A stretch of 64,000 nt of DNA from CAUPWF01 sp964369775 (GCA_964369775.1 CAYJHQ010000001.1:144420-208419); one strand, 5' to 3'. Numbered from the stretch's first letter, positions 9,199 through 17,697 are shown. The notes: generated by a model from the sequence alone, not told the origin. Made by a program: numbers and translations.

Positions 9199-10578
9199 CT
9201 ACAAATTTTCCAAATATTTTTTGTGCATTTTTATCACTTGACACATCGCTTCCTTTCCAGGCGCTCCTATAGTCACTCTCTTATTTACACATGTTTCCAT
9301 ACTTATTGTGCTGAAAATATCTTCCTTAAACACATCTGATATTTTTTTGTATTCCTCTAAAGACATCTCATCGAGACTTATTTCTTTTTCAAGACAATAT
9401 AGTACTAATTCTCCTACAATACCATGTGCATCTCTGAACGGCACTCCATTGTTAACTAAATAATCTGCTGCATCAGTAGCATTTGTAAATCCCTTTTTCG
9501 CACTCTCTTCCATATTTTCTTTCTTGAATTCCATCGTCTTCATCATCTCTGTAAAGAGAGCTATGCACCCTTTCACGGTATCGATTGCATCAAACACGAG
9601 TTCTTTGTCCTCTTGCATGTCTTTATTATAAGCAAGTGGAATCCCTTTCATTGTAGTCAAAAGTGCCATATTAGCTCCATACACTCTTCCTGTTTTTCCA
9701 CGAACTAGTTCAGCTATGTCTGGGTTCTTCTTCTGTGGCATAATACTACTTCCTGTACTAAATGCATCGTCGATTTCCACAAACTGATATTCATTCGAAT
9801 TCCAGATAATTACCTCTTCCGAAAATCTACTAAGGTGCATCATAATTGTCGACAACGCTGAAAGAAGCTCAATTAAGTAATCTCTATCCGACACTGAGTC
9901 CATGCTGTTTAAAGTCGGTCCCTTAAACCCTAAGAGTTCGGCTGTGTAGCTACGATCCAAATCATATGTGGTTCCTGCTAGTGCACCTGAACCAAGTGGA
10001 CAATAATTCATTCTTTCTTTGATATCTATGAGACGTTCATAATCTCTTTTAAACATTTCAAAATAAGCTCCCATATGATGGGAAAGGGTAATTGGTTGCG
10101 CTTTTTGCAAATGCGTAAAGCCCGGCATAAAAGTCTCTAGGTTATCTTCCATAATAACACATAGCGAAAATAACATTTCTTTTGTAAGTCCTTTTAATTC
10201 ATCAATTTCATCTCGTACAAATAGCTTCATATCTGTAGCAACCTGGTCATTTCTACTTCTACCTGTATGCAGTTTCTTTCCTGGTTCACCAATTCGGTTA
10301 ATTAGAGTCGCCTCCACGAAACTATGAATATCTTCATATTCATGACTAATCGCAAGTTCACCCTTTTCTACATCACTTAATATTCCTTGGAGACCTTTTA
10401 TAATTACGTCCTCTTCATCAATTGATAGAACTCCTTGCTTTGCTAGCATTCTTACATGTGCAATGCTACCTCTTATATCTTGCTTATAGAATTTCTTATC
10501 AAAAGAAATCGACGCATTAAAATTGTATACCAATTCATCTGTTTGTTTTGTAAACCTACCACCCCATAGCTGTGCCAT
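9199..10578 (-). CDS. argH: Argininosuccinate lyase
   Basis: Last step of arginine biosynthesis: splits argininosuccinate into arginine and fumarate. The 459 residues equal the family norm. Landmarks are LWGGRFTK at 4-11, HTGRSRNDQVATD near 105-117, the catalytic THLQKAQP near 158, and the superfamily signature GSSIMPQKKNPD near 278 with the catalytic Ser. argG is not in the window, so the gene stands apart from an arginine operon here. Confidence 0.97.
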   Translation of the reverse strand: MAQLWGGRFTKQTDELVYNFNASISFDKKFYKQDIRGSIAHVRMLAKQGVLSIDEEDVIIKGLQGILSDVEKGELAISHEYEDIHSFVEATLINRIGEPGKKLHTGRSRNDQVATDMKLFVRDEIDELKGLTKEMLFSLCVIMEDNLETFMPGFTHLQKAQPITLSHHMGAYFEMFKRDYERLIDIKERMNYCPLGSGALAGTTYDLDRSYTAELLGFKGPTLNSMDSVSDRDYLIELLSALSTIMMHLSRFSEEVIIWNSNEYQFVEIDDAFSTGSSIMPQKKNPDIAELVRGKTGRVYGANMALLTTMKGIPLAYNKDMQEDKELVFDAIDTVKGCIALFTEMMKTMEFKKENMEESAKKGFTNATDAADYLVNNGVPFRDAHGIVGELVLYCLEKEISLDEMSLEEYKKISDVFKEDIFSTISMETCVNKRVTIGAPGKEAMCQVIKMHKKYLENL

Positions 10579-10768
10579 ACTTGTACCTCTTCTCTATTCT
10601 TTTTATCGTTTGCAACAGTCTACCATATTACTGATTAAATATCAAATTTTGATAATAATAAGTTCTTTCTCACTTCTTTTCCTAGAACCCTTTTTGAACT
10701 CTTCCATACTATATACTATAGCGGTAAATGATATGCTATTCATTTATCTTCTACCAAGGAGGTGCAAA

Positions 10769-11545
10769 ATGTCACTCTTAGAATTTCAATCCATTTCATT
10801 TTCTTACCATACACTAGAAGGCGAGACCCACGCTATTAAAAATTTGTCTTTCAAGGTCGACGAGGGTGAATTCATTGCCATTGTTGGCCCATCTGGTTGT
10901 GGAAAATCCACGTTGCTCTCTTTGATTGCTGGCTTATCCGAGCCAACTAATGGGCGGATTTTTTTAAATGGGTGCGATATCAAGTCTAGTTCAACCAATA
11001 TTGGATATATGTTGCAGCACGATCATCTCTTTGAATGGCGTACAATCTTTCGCAATGTCCTTTTAGGTCTAGAGATCAAACGAGATTTATCTCCACAATC
11101 AAAGAAAGAAGCTTTACTTTTATTGGATAAATATGGACTTAGTAACTTTTCCCGTTCCAAACCTTCTGAACTCTCTGGTGGAATGAGGCAAAGAGTCGCC
11201 TTAATCCGTACACTTGTATTAGAACCTGAACTACTCCTCTTAGATGAGCCTTTTTCTGCTTTAGACTTTCAAACTAGATTAAATGTTTCTCACGATATTG
11301 GGCAGATAATTCGTAAGGAAAATAAAACAGCCTTATTAGTCACTCATGATATCAGTGAAGCTATATCTTTAGCAGATAAGGTGATTATTTTAACTTCAAG
11401 ACCTGCTGCGGTTAAGCAGACCATTAACTTAACCTTTTCTTCTCTATCAGAGGATACACCACTTAATCGGAGAAACTCTTCTGAATTCAAATCATACTTT
11501 AATTTAATATGGAAGGAATTAAACCATGAAATCTCCACCACGTAA
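10769..11545 (+). CDS. ABC transporter ATP-binding protein (nitrate/sulfonate/taurine type)
   Basis: Cytoplasmic ATPase of an importer in the SsuB/TauB/NrtD group. I place the start at the ATG at 10769 (258 residues), because a strong AAGGAGGTG lies 6 bp upstream. Walker A GPSGCGKST is near residue 43, the Q-loop MLQHDHLFEW near 83, the signature LSGGMRQR near 138, Walker B LLLLDEPFSALD near 155, and the switch His in LLVTHDISEA near 195. The permease gene overlaps its 3' end by 20 bp. No binding-protein gene is in the cluster. I see no TPP or other riboswitch in the 190-bp upstream gap. Confidence 0.9.
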   Translation: MSLLEFQSISFSYHTLEGETHAIKNLSFKVDEGEFIAIVGPSGCGKSTLLSLIAGLSEPTNGRIFLNGCDIKSSSTNIGYMLQHDHLFEWRTIFRNVLLGLEIKRDLSPQSKKEALLLLDKYGLSNFSRSKPSELSGGMRQRVALIRTLVLEPELLLLDEPFSALDFQTRLNVSHDIGQIIRKENKTALLVTHDISEAISLADKVIILTSRPAAVKQTINLTFSSLSEDTPLNRRNSSEFKSYFNLIWKELNHEISTT

Positions 11546-12332
11546 CCAAACTGAATATCTCCAAAGAGAAAAAATCAAAAGATATACCATCTTATCAATC
11601 CGATTTCTCTTACTAATAATGTTTCTTATCATCTGGGAGTTTGCTACTCGGTTTGATATAATTGATGGATTTATATTTAGTTCTCCCTCAAAGGTAGCGC
11701 TTGCTTTTGTCAATTTACTAAAAGATGGGACTTTAATCACACATATTACCACCACACTAACCGAGACAATTGTTAGTTTTTCATTAGTTATCTTATTCAG
11801 CATCTTAGTCAGTGTTTTTTTATGGTTCTTTTCATCTCTTTCCAAAGTATTAGATCCTTATCTTGTCATTATGAATAGCCTACCTAAATCGGCTCTAGCA
11901 CCGTTATTAATTGTATGGCTTGGTGCAAACTCCCTAACCATCATTGTGGCTGGAATATCCGTTGCAATTTTCGGAAGTGTCTTAAGTCTCCACTCTGTAT
12001 TTCAGCAAGTGGATCCAAACAAAATTAAATTAATCTATGCTTTGGGCGGAAAAAAATATCATGCACTTTTTAAGGTGGTTCTTCCTTCTTCCATCCCATC
12101 GCTTTTTAACATTATGAAAGTTAATATCGGCCTTTGCCTAGTAGGTGTAATCATTGGCGAATTCTTAGCGGCAAGGAATGGTCTCGGTTATTTAATCATT
12201 TACTCCAGCCAAGTATTTAAAATGGATTGGTTGTTACTATCCATCGTTTTACTCTGTATTATGGCAATGCTCTTATACGCAATTATCAATATTTTCGAAC
12301 GTGTATATAACACAACAAAAGGGAATCTGTAG
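11526..12332 (+). CDS. ABC transporter permease (SsuC/TauC-like)
   Basis: Inner-membrane partner of the preceding ATPase. 268 residues with about six membrane spans. The EAA-like loop that docks on the ATPase is around residues 165-195 (ALGGKKYHALFKVVLPSSIP). The ATG lies inside the end of the ATPase gene, behind an AAGGAATT, which implies translational coupling. Substrates of this family range over sulfonates, nitrate, taurine and thiamine precursors; nothing here decides among them. Confidence 0.88.
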   Translation: MKSPPRNQTEYLQREKIKRYTILSIRFLLLIMFLIIWEFATRFDIIDGFIFSSPSKVALAFVNLLKDGTLITHITTTLTETIVSFSLVILFSILVSVFLWFFSSLSKVLDPYLVIMNSLPKSALAPLLIVWLGANSLTIIVAGISVAIFGSVLSLHSVFQQVDPNKIKLIYALGGKKYHALFKVVLPSSIPSLFNIMKVNIGLCLVGVIIGEFLAARNGLGYLIIYSSQVFKMDWLLLSIVLLCIMAMLLYAIINIFERVYNTTKGNL

Positions 12333-12349
12333 TTTTTTTACAGATCCCC
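12321..12349. terminator. Hairpin between convergent genes
   Basis: GGGAATCTGTA (12321-12331) pairs with TACAGATCCCC (12339-12349) with one mismatch around a T-rich loop. The stem covers the stop codons of both the permease (+) and mscS (-) and probably ends transcription from both sides. The T-tracts beyond the stem are weak. Confidence 0.6.
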
Positions 12350-13168
12350 TTCGCTTCTAATATTCACGTCTAACTGATTGTACGGTATTTCTATATTTGC
12401 TTCATCCATAGCAGATTTCACTTTTTCCAACAAGTCCCAACGTGTCGTCCAGTAATCATCCGTCGAAACCCACGCTTTTACCCCTATAGCTATTGAACTT
12501 TCGCCTAATTCTTCCACCACCACAAATCTTTCTTTATCTTTTAATATAGCTTTACAATTATCAAGCAAGGTATCAAGAACTTGCTTTGCCTTTTTTAAAT
12601 CTGTATTATAAGCAACATGCACTTGAAAGTCTAATCTCCTCATATCTTGTCCTGTAATATTCGTAAGACTTGTATTTGCCAATGTACCATTTGGAACTAC
12701 GATAATCTTATTATCAACCGTTTGTAACTTGGTATAAAAAATCTGTATTTCCTTTACAACTCCTTCATTTTTATGAGTATCTTCAATGATATAATCACCA
12801 ACCGAAAAAGGCTTCAACACAAGGATTAAGACTCCTCCTGCTAAATTGGACAAACTCCCTTGTATCGCAAGACCGATAGCCACACTTGCCGATGTAAAAA
12901 GTGCTGCTACAGATGCTGGCTCTATTCCTACTTGTATTGCAATGGCTAAAACTAAAATGATGTGTAAAGACACTTTCACAATCGAATCTATGAACTTTAT
13001 AACTGCTTGTTCAGCCTGAGTTTTCTCCAACGACTTTCGCATCAACTTTCGTATCCACCCTATCGCAATTCTTCCAATTACGAAACAAACAAGACACAGC
13101 ACTACCAATAAAGCAAATGAAATGATATTAGGTAATTGTTCATCTAGCATATTTTTTATTTTTTCCAT
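12338..13168 (-). CDS. mscS: Small-conductance mechanosensitive channel (MscS family)
   Basis: Membrane channel that releases solutes on osmotic downshock. 276 residues, close to E. coli MscS (286). Three N-terminal membrane helices end in a glycine/alanine-rich pore helix (SVAIGLAIQGSLSNLAGGVLIL near 92-113). The beta domain follows, with PFSVGDYI near 118 and the conserved VPNGTLANTSLTN near 158, then a C-terminal alpha-beta domain. It is the last gene of the minus-strand block starting at ylxM, nine bases after pgeF. Confidence 0.93.
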   Translation of the reverse strand: MEKIKNMLDEQLPNIISFALLVVLCLVCFVIGRIAIGWIRKLMRKSLEKTQAEQAVIKFIDSIVKVSLHIILVLAIAIQVGIEPASVAALFTSASVAIGLAIQGSLSNLAGGVLILVLKPFSVGDYIIEDTHKNEGVVKEIQIFYTKLQTVDNKIIVVPNGTLANTSLTNITGQDMRRLDFQVHVAYNTDLKKAKQVLDTLLDNCKAILKDKERFVVVEELGESSIAIGVKAWVSTDDYWTTRWDLLEKVKSAMDEANIEIPYNQLDVNIRSEGDL

Positions 13169-13177
13169 TTCCCCCTC

Positions 13178-14023
13178 CTATTTCAGTGCTAAAAACGCAC
13201 CTAAATTTCCTCTTTTTCCTTTTGTTACCCTATGCGAAAAGAGCAAATCACTGTTGCAACTGGTACATATATTCGTAACCGCAATGTTTGCTTTCTTAAC
13301 TCCCTTACGATGAAAGTTAATCTCATTTGCTTTCCATAAATTCAATTGATACTTACCATTTTCTTTTCTATAGAATAACTCGCTCCACAAACTCTCATTA
13401 TAAGCCTTTTTAAACTTCTCGATTACGTCCACACTGACTTCATAACACTCTTGACAGATTGAAGGTCCTATAGCAACTATTAATTCTTCTGGTTTTGTTC
13501 CATAAATTTCTTCCATCTTTTTCACTGTTTCGCCGGCAATATCAGAAACTGTTCCTCTCCATCCTGAATGACTTAAGCCGATTGCTCGACGAACTGGATC
13601 TACTAAGAACAAGGGCACACAATCCGCATAAAAAGTAGCAAGACAAAGATTTGGCACATCAGTAATCAACCCATCTACATCTTTGTAAGGCAGTGGTTTC
13701 ATTATCCCATTTCCTGCATCTTCTTCTGTCACTACTCTTACCTGGTTGGTATGGGTCTGATTCGAAAGAACCATCCTCTCTAGATCCACATGTATCGCTT
13801 CTGAAAACCTGCGAAAATTTTCTTTTACTGCCTCTTCTTGGTCCCCCATTGTAAAACTAAGGTTCATACTTTCGTATATCCCTGTGCTTACTCCTCCTAG
13901 TTTAGTGGAGAATCCATGGCGTACCGCTCCTGTTTTATCTATATTTGGAAATGTTAAATAAGTCACATCTCCCTCATTTTTGACATCTATTACTTTTTCA
14001 TCGTTATGATAATGAAAGTTCAT
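13178..14023 (-). CDS. pgeF: Peptidoglycan editing factor PgeF (YfiH, laccase-domain)
   Basis: Cytoplasmic metal enzyme of the multicopper-polyphenol-oxidase-like family. In E. coli it keeps wrongly incorporated L-Ser out of muropeptides; purine-nucleoside cleavage has also been reported for the family. 281 residues. Metal-site residues are visible in SNQTHTNQVR near 87 (His), YADCVPLFLVD near 135 (Cys), and LSHSGWRGTVSDI near 151 (His). AGAGGTGAG precedes the ATG. Confidence 0.92.
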   Translation of the reverse strand: MNFHYHNDEKVIDVKNEGDVTYLTFPNIDKTGAVRHGFSTKLGGVSTGIYESMNLSFTMGDQEEAVKENFRRFSEAIHVDLERMVLSNQTHTNQVRVVTEEDAGNGIMKPLPYKDVDGLITDVPNLCLATFYADCVPLFLVDPVRRAIGLSHSGWRGTVSDIAGETVKKMEEIYGTKPEELIVAIGPSICQECYEVSVDVIEKFKKAYNESLWSELFYRKENGKYQLNLWKANEINFHRKGVKKANIAVTNICTSCNSDLLFSHRVTKGKRGNLGAFLALK

Positions 14024-14039
14024 TTCTCACCTCTCTAAC

Positions 14040-14390
14040 TTACATCACTTCAAAAGCATTTTCTATGTGGTAGTATTCATTACCTAAAATGCCTATTACA
14101 TCAAATCTATAATCTAGTCCCTCATAGCCTTTTGATAGAATAAAATATTTTGCACACTGCACAATAGTCCTTTGCTTCGTTTTATTCACACTTTCTAGCG
14201 GATGCCCTAGTTTACTTGTTTTCCGATATTTCACTTCACAGAAAACGAGCGTATTTCCTTTTTTTGCTATAATATCAATTTCGCCTTTCCTACACCTATA
14301 ATTATAGCAGATGACTTCATAAGAATGGTCTCTCAAAAAATCTCCTGCTATCTTTTCATACTCTTTTCCTATTGCCCTTTTATTATCTAT
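14040..14390 (-). CDS. yraN: YraN/UPF0102 family endonuclease-like protein, apparent AUA start
   Basis: Small Holliday-junction-resolvase-like protein with a restriction-endonuclease fold; the motif RCRKGEIDIIAKKG followed by VFCEVKYRK carries the D...ExK metal site. The first conventional start is a TTG at 14334-14336, which would remove the conserved first helix. The homologous N-terminus (xDNKRAIGKEYEKIAGDFL) is fully encoded in frame further upstream, but the codon in the start position is ATA (14388-14390). A good GGAGAGG (14399-14405) sits 8 bp before it. An in-frame stop a few codons upstream rules out a longer protein. With the ATA start the protein is 116 residues, normal for the family. 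Its place after rnhB is conserved in Firmicutes. Confidence 0.8.
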   Translation of the reverse strand: MDNKRAIGKEYEKIAGDFLRDHSYEVICYNYRCRKGEIDIIAKKGNTLVFCEVKYRKTSKLGHPLESVNKTKQRTIVQCAKYFILSKGYEGLDYRFDVIGILGNEYYHIENAFEVM

Positions 14391-14433
14391 TTTTTCTACC
14401 TCTCCAAATTAAGTCTACTGCAATATTTTCACG

Positions 14434-15195
14434 TTACACTAGAAAGTTCTTAATAAAGCTTCTTCTGTGTATAGGCGTTGCCCCTAGCTTTTTAATTGCT
14501 TCAATATGAATAGCTGCACCATATCCTTTGTTGCTTGCGAAACCATATTCTGGCATTATAGCATCATATTCGACCATAAGTTTATCTCTCGTTACTTTTG
14601 CAATAATACTCGCCGATGCAATAGATATACTCTTTGCATCCCCTTTTATGATTGGTACTTGTTGAATATCTACGTTTGGTATCGCCACTGCATCATTTAA
14701 GAGTAGCGTTGGCTTTACGTCAAGGTTTGAAATTGCTATTCTCATCGCTTCATAAGTAGCATTTAATATATTAATCTCATCAATGCGATTTGGCCCAACT
14801 ATCCCTACTCCTACTGCAATCGCCTTCTCCATAATTTCCTCATACAATTGATTACGCATTTTTTCGCTTAGTTTCTTCGAATCGTTCACATATAGTATTT
14901 CACAGTCCTTTGGAAGAATCACAGCACTTGCAACAACTGGTCCTGCAAGTGGTCCTCGCCCGACTTCATCAATTCCACAGATGAACTCATATTCTTTATA
15001 CTTCTCTTCATATTGCATCATTTCAATGATTCGATTTTTTTCATTTATCTGTTTTTGAATCTTAGCACGCATCGATTGAATGATTTTTTTTACACCACTT
15101 CTCTCATCATCTCCATATATCACAAATAGGTCGTTCAGTCTTTCGTCTGATGCCTGCTCAAATTCACTTTTTATATCTTTTATGCTCTTACTCAT
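14434..15195 (-). CDS. rnhB: Ribonuclease HII
   Basis: Removes ribonucleotides and RNA primers from RNA-DNA hybrids. 253 residues; the first ~70 form the extra N-terminal domain of Bacillus-type RNase HII. The catalytic domain opens with CGIDEVGRGPLAGPVV near 73, has YVNDSKKLSEKMR near 103, LLNDAVAIPNVD near 165 and GDAKSISIASASIIAKVTRD near 185. Active acidic residues are D and E in the first motif and the later Asp residues. Its start overlaps the lepB stop by 8 bp. Confidence 0.96.
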   Translation of the reverse strand: MSKSIKDIKSEFEQASDERLNDLFVIYGDDERSGVKKIIQSMRAKIQKQINEKNRIIEMMQYEEKYKEYEFICGIDEVGRGPLAGPVVASAVILPKDCEILYVNDSKKLSEKMRNQLYEEIMEKAIAVGVGIVGPNRIDEINILNATYEAMRIAISNLDVKPTLLLNDAVAIPNVDIQQVPIIKGDAKSISIASASIIAKVTRDKLMVEYDAIMPEYGFASNKGYGAAIHIEAIKKLGATPIHRRSFIKNFLV

Positions 15196-15742
15196 GATTC
15201 ACCAATCCAAAATCTGCCAATGGCCAAACTCTTAAAAAAGCCTTTCCTACAATATCATCCTCTTTTATAAGACCTACACTTGGATCTCTGCTGTCTGCAC
15301 TGTGGTTACGGTTGTCGCCAAGCACAAAGTATTCACCCTCTCCCAGAGTAATCGGTTCTGATGCCATCCCTGCGTTGTCCATCAGTTCTTTTCCGTAGTC
15401 CTCATCCAGTAACTCTCCATCTATATAAACCTCTCCATTCTTTACTTGAACTGTTTCGCCAGGTAATCCAATGATTCTTTTTATATAAAAAGTATTGCTT
15501 TCGTATTTATAAGGGAAAACAATAATGTCAAATCTAGAAGGATTTCCAATCCCATAAGTAACCTTCTCAACAATAAGATTATCTCCATCGTGAAGAGAGT
15601 CTTCCATTGATGCTCCCTCGACTTGTGTTCTTATCCCTACAAACGTTATTATTAAATAAGTAATTACAACCGTAGCCCCTAAAAAAACTACCCAGCTAAA
15701 TAATTCATTCTTTATGGTACGTTTTTTAACGTTCTCTTCCAT
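15188..15742 (-). CDS. lepB: Signal peptidase I (active form)
   Basis: Membrane serine protease that cleaves signal peptides of exported proteins. I take the ATG at 15740-15742 (184 residues), placed 11 bp after GAGGAG; a GTG four codons upstream would overlap that site. One N-terminal membrane span (about 13-33) precedes the catalytic Ser in EGASMEDSLHDGDN. The catalytic Lys is in FYIKRIIGLPGE, and the conserved LGDNRNHSADSRD box is near residue 140. Both catalytic residues are present, unlike the paralogue at 16645-17160. Confidence 0.95.
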   Translation of the reverse strand: MEENVKKRTIKNELFSWVVFLGATVVITYLIITFVGIRTQVEGASMEDSLHDGDNLIVEKVTYGIGNPSRFDIIVFPYKYESNTFYIKRIIGLPGETVQVKNGEVYIDGELLDEDYGKELMDNAGMASEPITLGEGEYFVLGDNRNHSADSRDPSVGLIKEDDIVGKAFLRVWPLADFGLVNHE

Positions 15743-15782
15743 TTTTTTGCACACTCCTCATTCTAGTCCACCCTTAAATGTT

Positions 15783-16634
15783 CTATTCAAAATCATTTGG
15801 ATATTCTAGTGTTAACCTTCCAATACGCCCATTCTTAAAATCATCTACAAACATCTGTGATGCCTTCGTTAAATCCAGTTCATTTCCTCTCACTAAGCAA
15901 TTTCTTACTCTAGCAATTTCTTGAATGCACGTATATGGGTCATCATAATCTTCTATGTTGTACTTTTCATTTAGAATGCCTCTATAGTTCGTATTCATAA
16001 ATGTAATAATTTCAGCTGCTAGTTCATCAATTTGTAGAATTTCTTCTTTAATCGAACCAATAAATGCTAATTTTTTTCCGACTTCTTGGTCTTCAAATTT
16101 AGGCCAAAGTATTCCCGGTGTATCTAATAACTCTACTTGTTTATTCAACCGAATCCATTGTTTTCCTTTAGTCACCCCTGGCTTATTACCCGTTTTAGCA
16201 CACGCTTTACCTGCTAAAGCATTGATAAATGTAGATTTCCCTACATTTGGTATCCCAACAACCATAGCTCTAACTGGTCGATTTAAGATTCCTCGTTTTC
16301 TATCTCTCTCTGTTTTTTCTTTGCAGGCAACCTGAATTACATTGTGAATAGATTTAATCCCTCCGCCTTTTTTTGAATTTACTTTTAATACACTAAATCC
16401 TTTTTCTTTAAAATACTCAGACCATGCGTCATTCCAACGCTCTTCTGCTAAATCAGACTTGTTTAGTAAAATCAACCTAGCTTTATTTTTTCCCAATTCA
16501 TCTATATCAGGGTTTCTACTGCTGATTGGAACTCTTGCGTCTACTAGTTCTATCACAAGGTCTATCAACTTTATATTTTCCTGCATCATACGTTTAGCTT
16601 TTGTCATATGACCAGGATACCATTGAAAATGCAT
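15783..16634 (-). CDS. ylqF: Ribosome biogenesis GTPase RbgA (YlqF)
   Basis: Circularly permuted GTPase that matures the 50S subunit. 283 residues begin with WYPGHMTKAKRMM. The permuted order of G motifs is seen: G4 LNKSDLA near 54, then G1 GIPNVGKSTFINAL near 128, then G3 LLDTPGILWP near 172. The C-terminal RNA-binding domain follows. It sits between two signal-peptidase-like genes in an rplS-linked operon, its usual Firmicutes neighbourhood. Confidence 0.96.
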   Translation of the reverse strand: MHFQWYPGHMTKAKRMMQENIKLIDLVIELVDARVPISSRNPDIDELGKNKARLILLNKSDLAEERWNDAWSEYFKEKGFSVLKVNSKKGGGIKSIHNVIQVACKEKTERDRKRGILNRPVRAMVVGIPNVGKSTFINALAGKACAKTGNKPGVTKGKQWIRLNKQVELLDTPGILWPKFEDQEVGKKLAFIGSIKEEILQIDELAAEIITFMNTNYRGILNEKYNIEDYDDPYTCIQEIARVRNCLVRGNELDLTKASQMFVDDFKNGRIGRLTLEYPNDFE

Positions 16635-16644
16635 ATCTATCTCC

Positions 16645-17160
16645 TTAATAATTTAAATTAATATCTGTGAAATCTGTGAAAGTCACCCATACCTTACCTT
16701 TAATCTCTTTCGTATGTATCAAACCTACTTCGGCCATTCTACTGTCAACACTCACACTTGAATTATCTCCCAATACAAAATACTCATTCTCGTCCAATTT
16801 CATTTCACTTTGGGCTATTCCAGCACCTTCAATGTAAGTATCAATAAAAGAATCACCTATTGCTTTTCCATCTATCAATAATATATTGTTTTCTATTTGT
16901 ACCGTCTCACCCGGTAGAGCAACTACTCTTGATATCGAGTAAAACTGCTGATTTTCTTCTGTTTCATAAGCAATAATATCGCCTCTTTTCGGCTCTCTTA
17001 CATTGTAGATAATGTGATTGATAACCGCTATCTCTCCACTTTGGATTGTTGGCTCCATTCCATCGTCGATTACAGTCGTACATCTCCCCCAGTACCATAT
17101 ACAGCCAAACGCCAGTCCACATACTGCTAAACTTCCCAATATCCAACGTACAATACTCAT
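16645..17160 (-). CDS. Signal peptidase I paralogue lacking both catalytic residues
   Basis: 171 residues from the ATG at 17158-17160, 7 bp after TAGGAG. The fold markers of type I signal peptidase are intact: one N-terminal membrane span (about 6-26), RGDIIAYE, VVALPGETVQIENN and the C-terminal LGDNSSVSVDSRM box. The catalytic Ser position reads DDGMEPTI (codon GGA, Gly), where active enzymes have SMxPT. The catalytic Lys position reads YSISRVVALPGE (Ser), where active enzymes have KR. Proteolysis by the Ser-Lys mechanism is therefore not expected. The reading frame is otherwise undamaged, so this looks like a maintained pseudo-enzyme and not a decaying gene. It lies directly downstream of rplS. 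Confidence 0.85.
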   Translation of the reverse strand: MSIVRWILGSLAVCGLAFGCIWYWGRCTTVIDDGMEPTIQSGEIAVINHIIYNVREPKRGDIIAYETEENQQFYSISRVVALPGETVQIENNILLIDGKAIGDSFIDTYIEGAGIAQSEMKLDENEYFVLGDNSSVSVDSRMAEVGLIHTKEIKGKVWVTFTDFTDINLNY

Positions 17161-17200
17161 TTTCACACTCCTAAACTAAATATCATCGCCATTATAACAC

Positions 17201-17235
17201 AAAAGAGACAATTACGCTATGAATTGTCTCTTTTT
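17201..17235 (-). terminator. Terminator or attenuator after rplS
   Basis: AAAAGAGACAATT (17201-17213) and its complement (17222-17234) form a 13-bp stem with an 8-base loop. In the minus direction the 3' arm ends in TCTCTTTT. It lies 5 bp after the rplS stop. A TATAAT follows about 4 bp downstream, so the signal-peptidase-like gene may also have its own start. Confidence 0.75.
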
Positions 17236-17240
17236 AAAAC

Positions 17241-17588
17241 CTATTTCACTAATTCTTTAACTTTCGCTCTCTTACCAACACGTCCACGTAAGTAGTTTAG
17301 TTTCGCTCTTCTTACTTTACCTCTACGAATCACTTCAACTTTTTCTACGTTTGGTGAGTGAAGTGGCCAAGTTTTCTCAACGCCTACTCCGTTTGAGTTC
17401 TTTCTTACTGTAAAAGTTGCTCTAGTGCTTCCACCTTGCATCTTTAAAACAGTCCCTTCAAATATCTGAACTCTTTCTCTGTTTCCCTCTTTAATCTTGT
17501 TGTATACCTTTACAGTATCTCCAACATTAAATACAGGTACATTCTCTTTTAATTGTGCTGATTCAATACTTCTAATAATTTCGTTCAT
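17241..17588 (-). CDS. rplS: 50S ribosomal protein L19
   Basis: Located at the 30S-50S interface. 115 residues, the standard length. Landmarks are FNVGDTVKVYNKIKEGNRER near 20-39, IFEGTVLKMQGG near 42, FTVRKNSNGVGVEKTWPLHS near 59-78, and the basic C-terminus RRAKLNYLRGRVGKRAKVKE. A strong AGGAGG precedes the ATG. A structured leader and a good promoter lie upstream, so rplS starts its own transcription unit here instead of depending on trmD. Confidence 0.98.
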   Translation of the reverse strand: MNEIIRSIESAQLKENVPVFNVGDTVKVYNKIKEGNRERVQIFEGTVLKMQGGSTRATFTVRKNSNGVGVEKTWPLHSPNVEKVEVIRRGKVRRAKLNYLRGRVGKRAKVKELVK

Positions 17589-17667
17589 TGTGTTACCTCC
17601 TTATTCTTTGGACGTTCTTAATACCTTTGTACCAGAGGACCATCTCTCTTCTTTCCACAACGTAATA
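17589..17667 (-). ncRNA. Candidate L19 ribosomal-protein leader
   Basis: The roughly 75-nt leader between the promoter and the rplS ATG starts near ATTACGTTGTGG and contains GGTCCTCTGGTACAAAGG and then AACGTCCAAAG before AGGAGG. ACGTT and AACGT can close an outer stem. Position and general composition fit the Firmicutes L19 leader used for autoregulation. I could not fold it or score it against a model, so the assignment rests mainly on location. Confidence 0.45.
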
Positions 17668-17668
17668 T

Positions 17669-17697
17669 ATGATACCATATTTCATCTTTTTGCGCAA
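17669..17697 (-). promoter_or_regulatory. Promoter of rplS
   Basis: On the minus strand, TTGCGC (17692-17697), a 17-bp spacer and TATCAT (17669-17674). The predicted start falls at the beginning of the structured leader. Confidence 0.65.
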
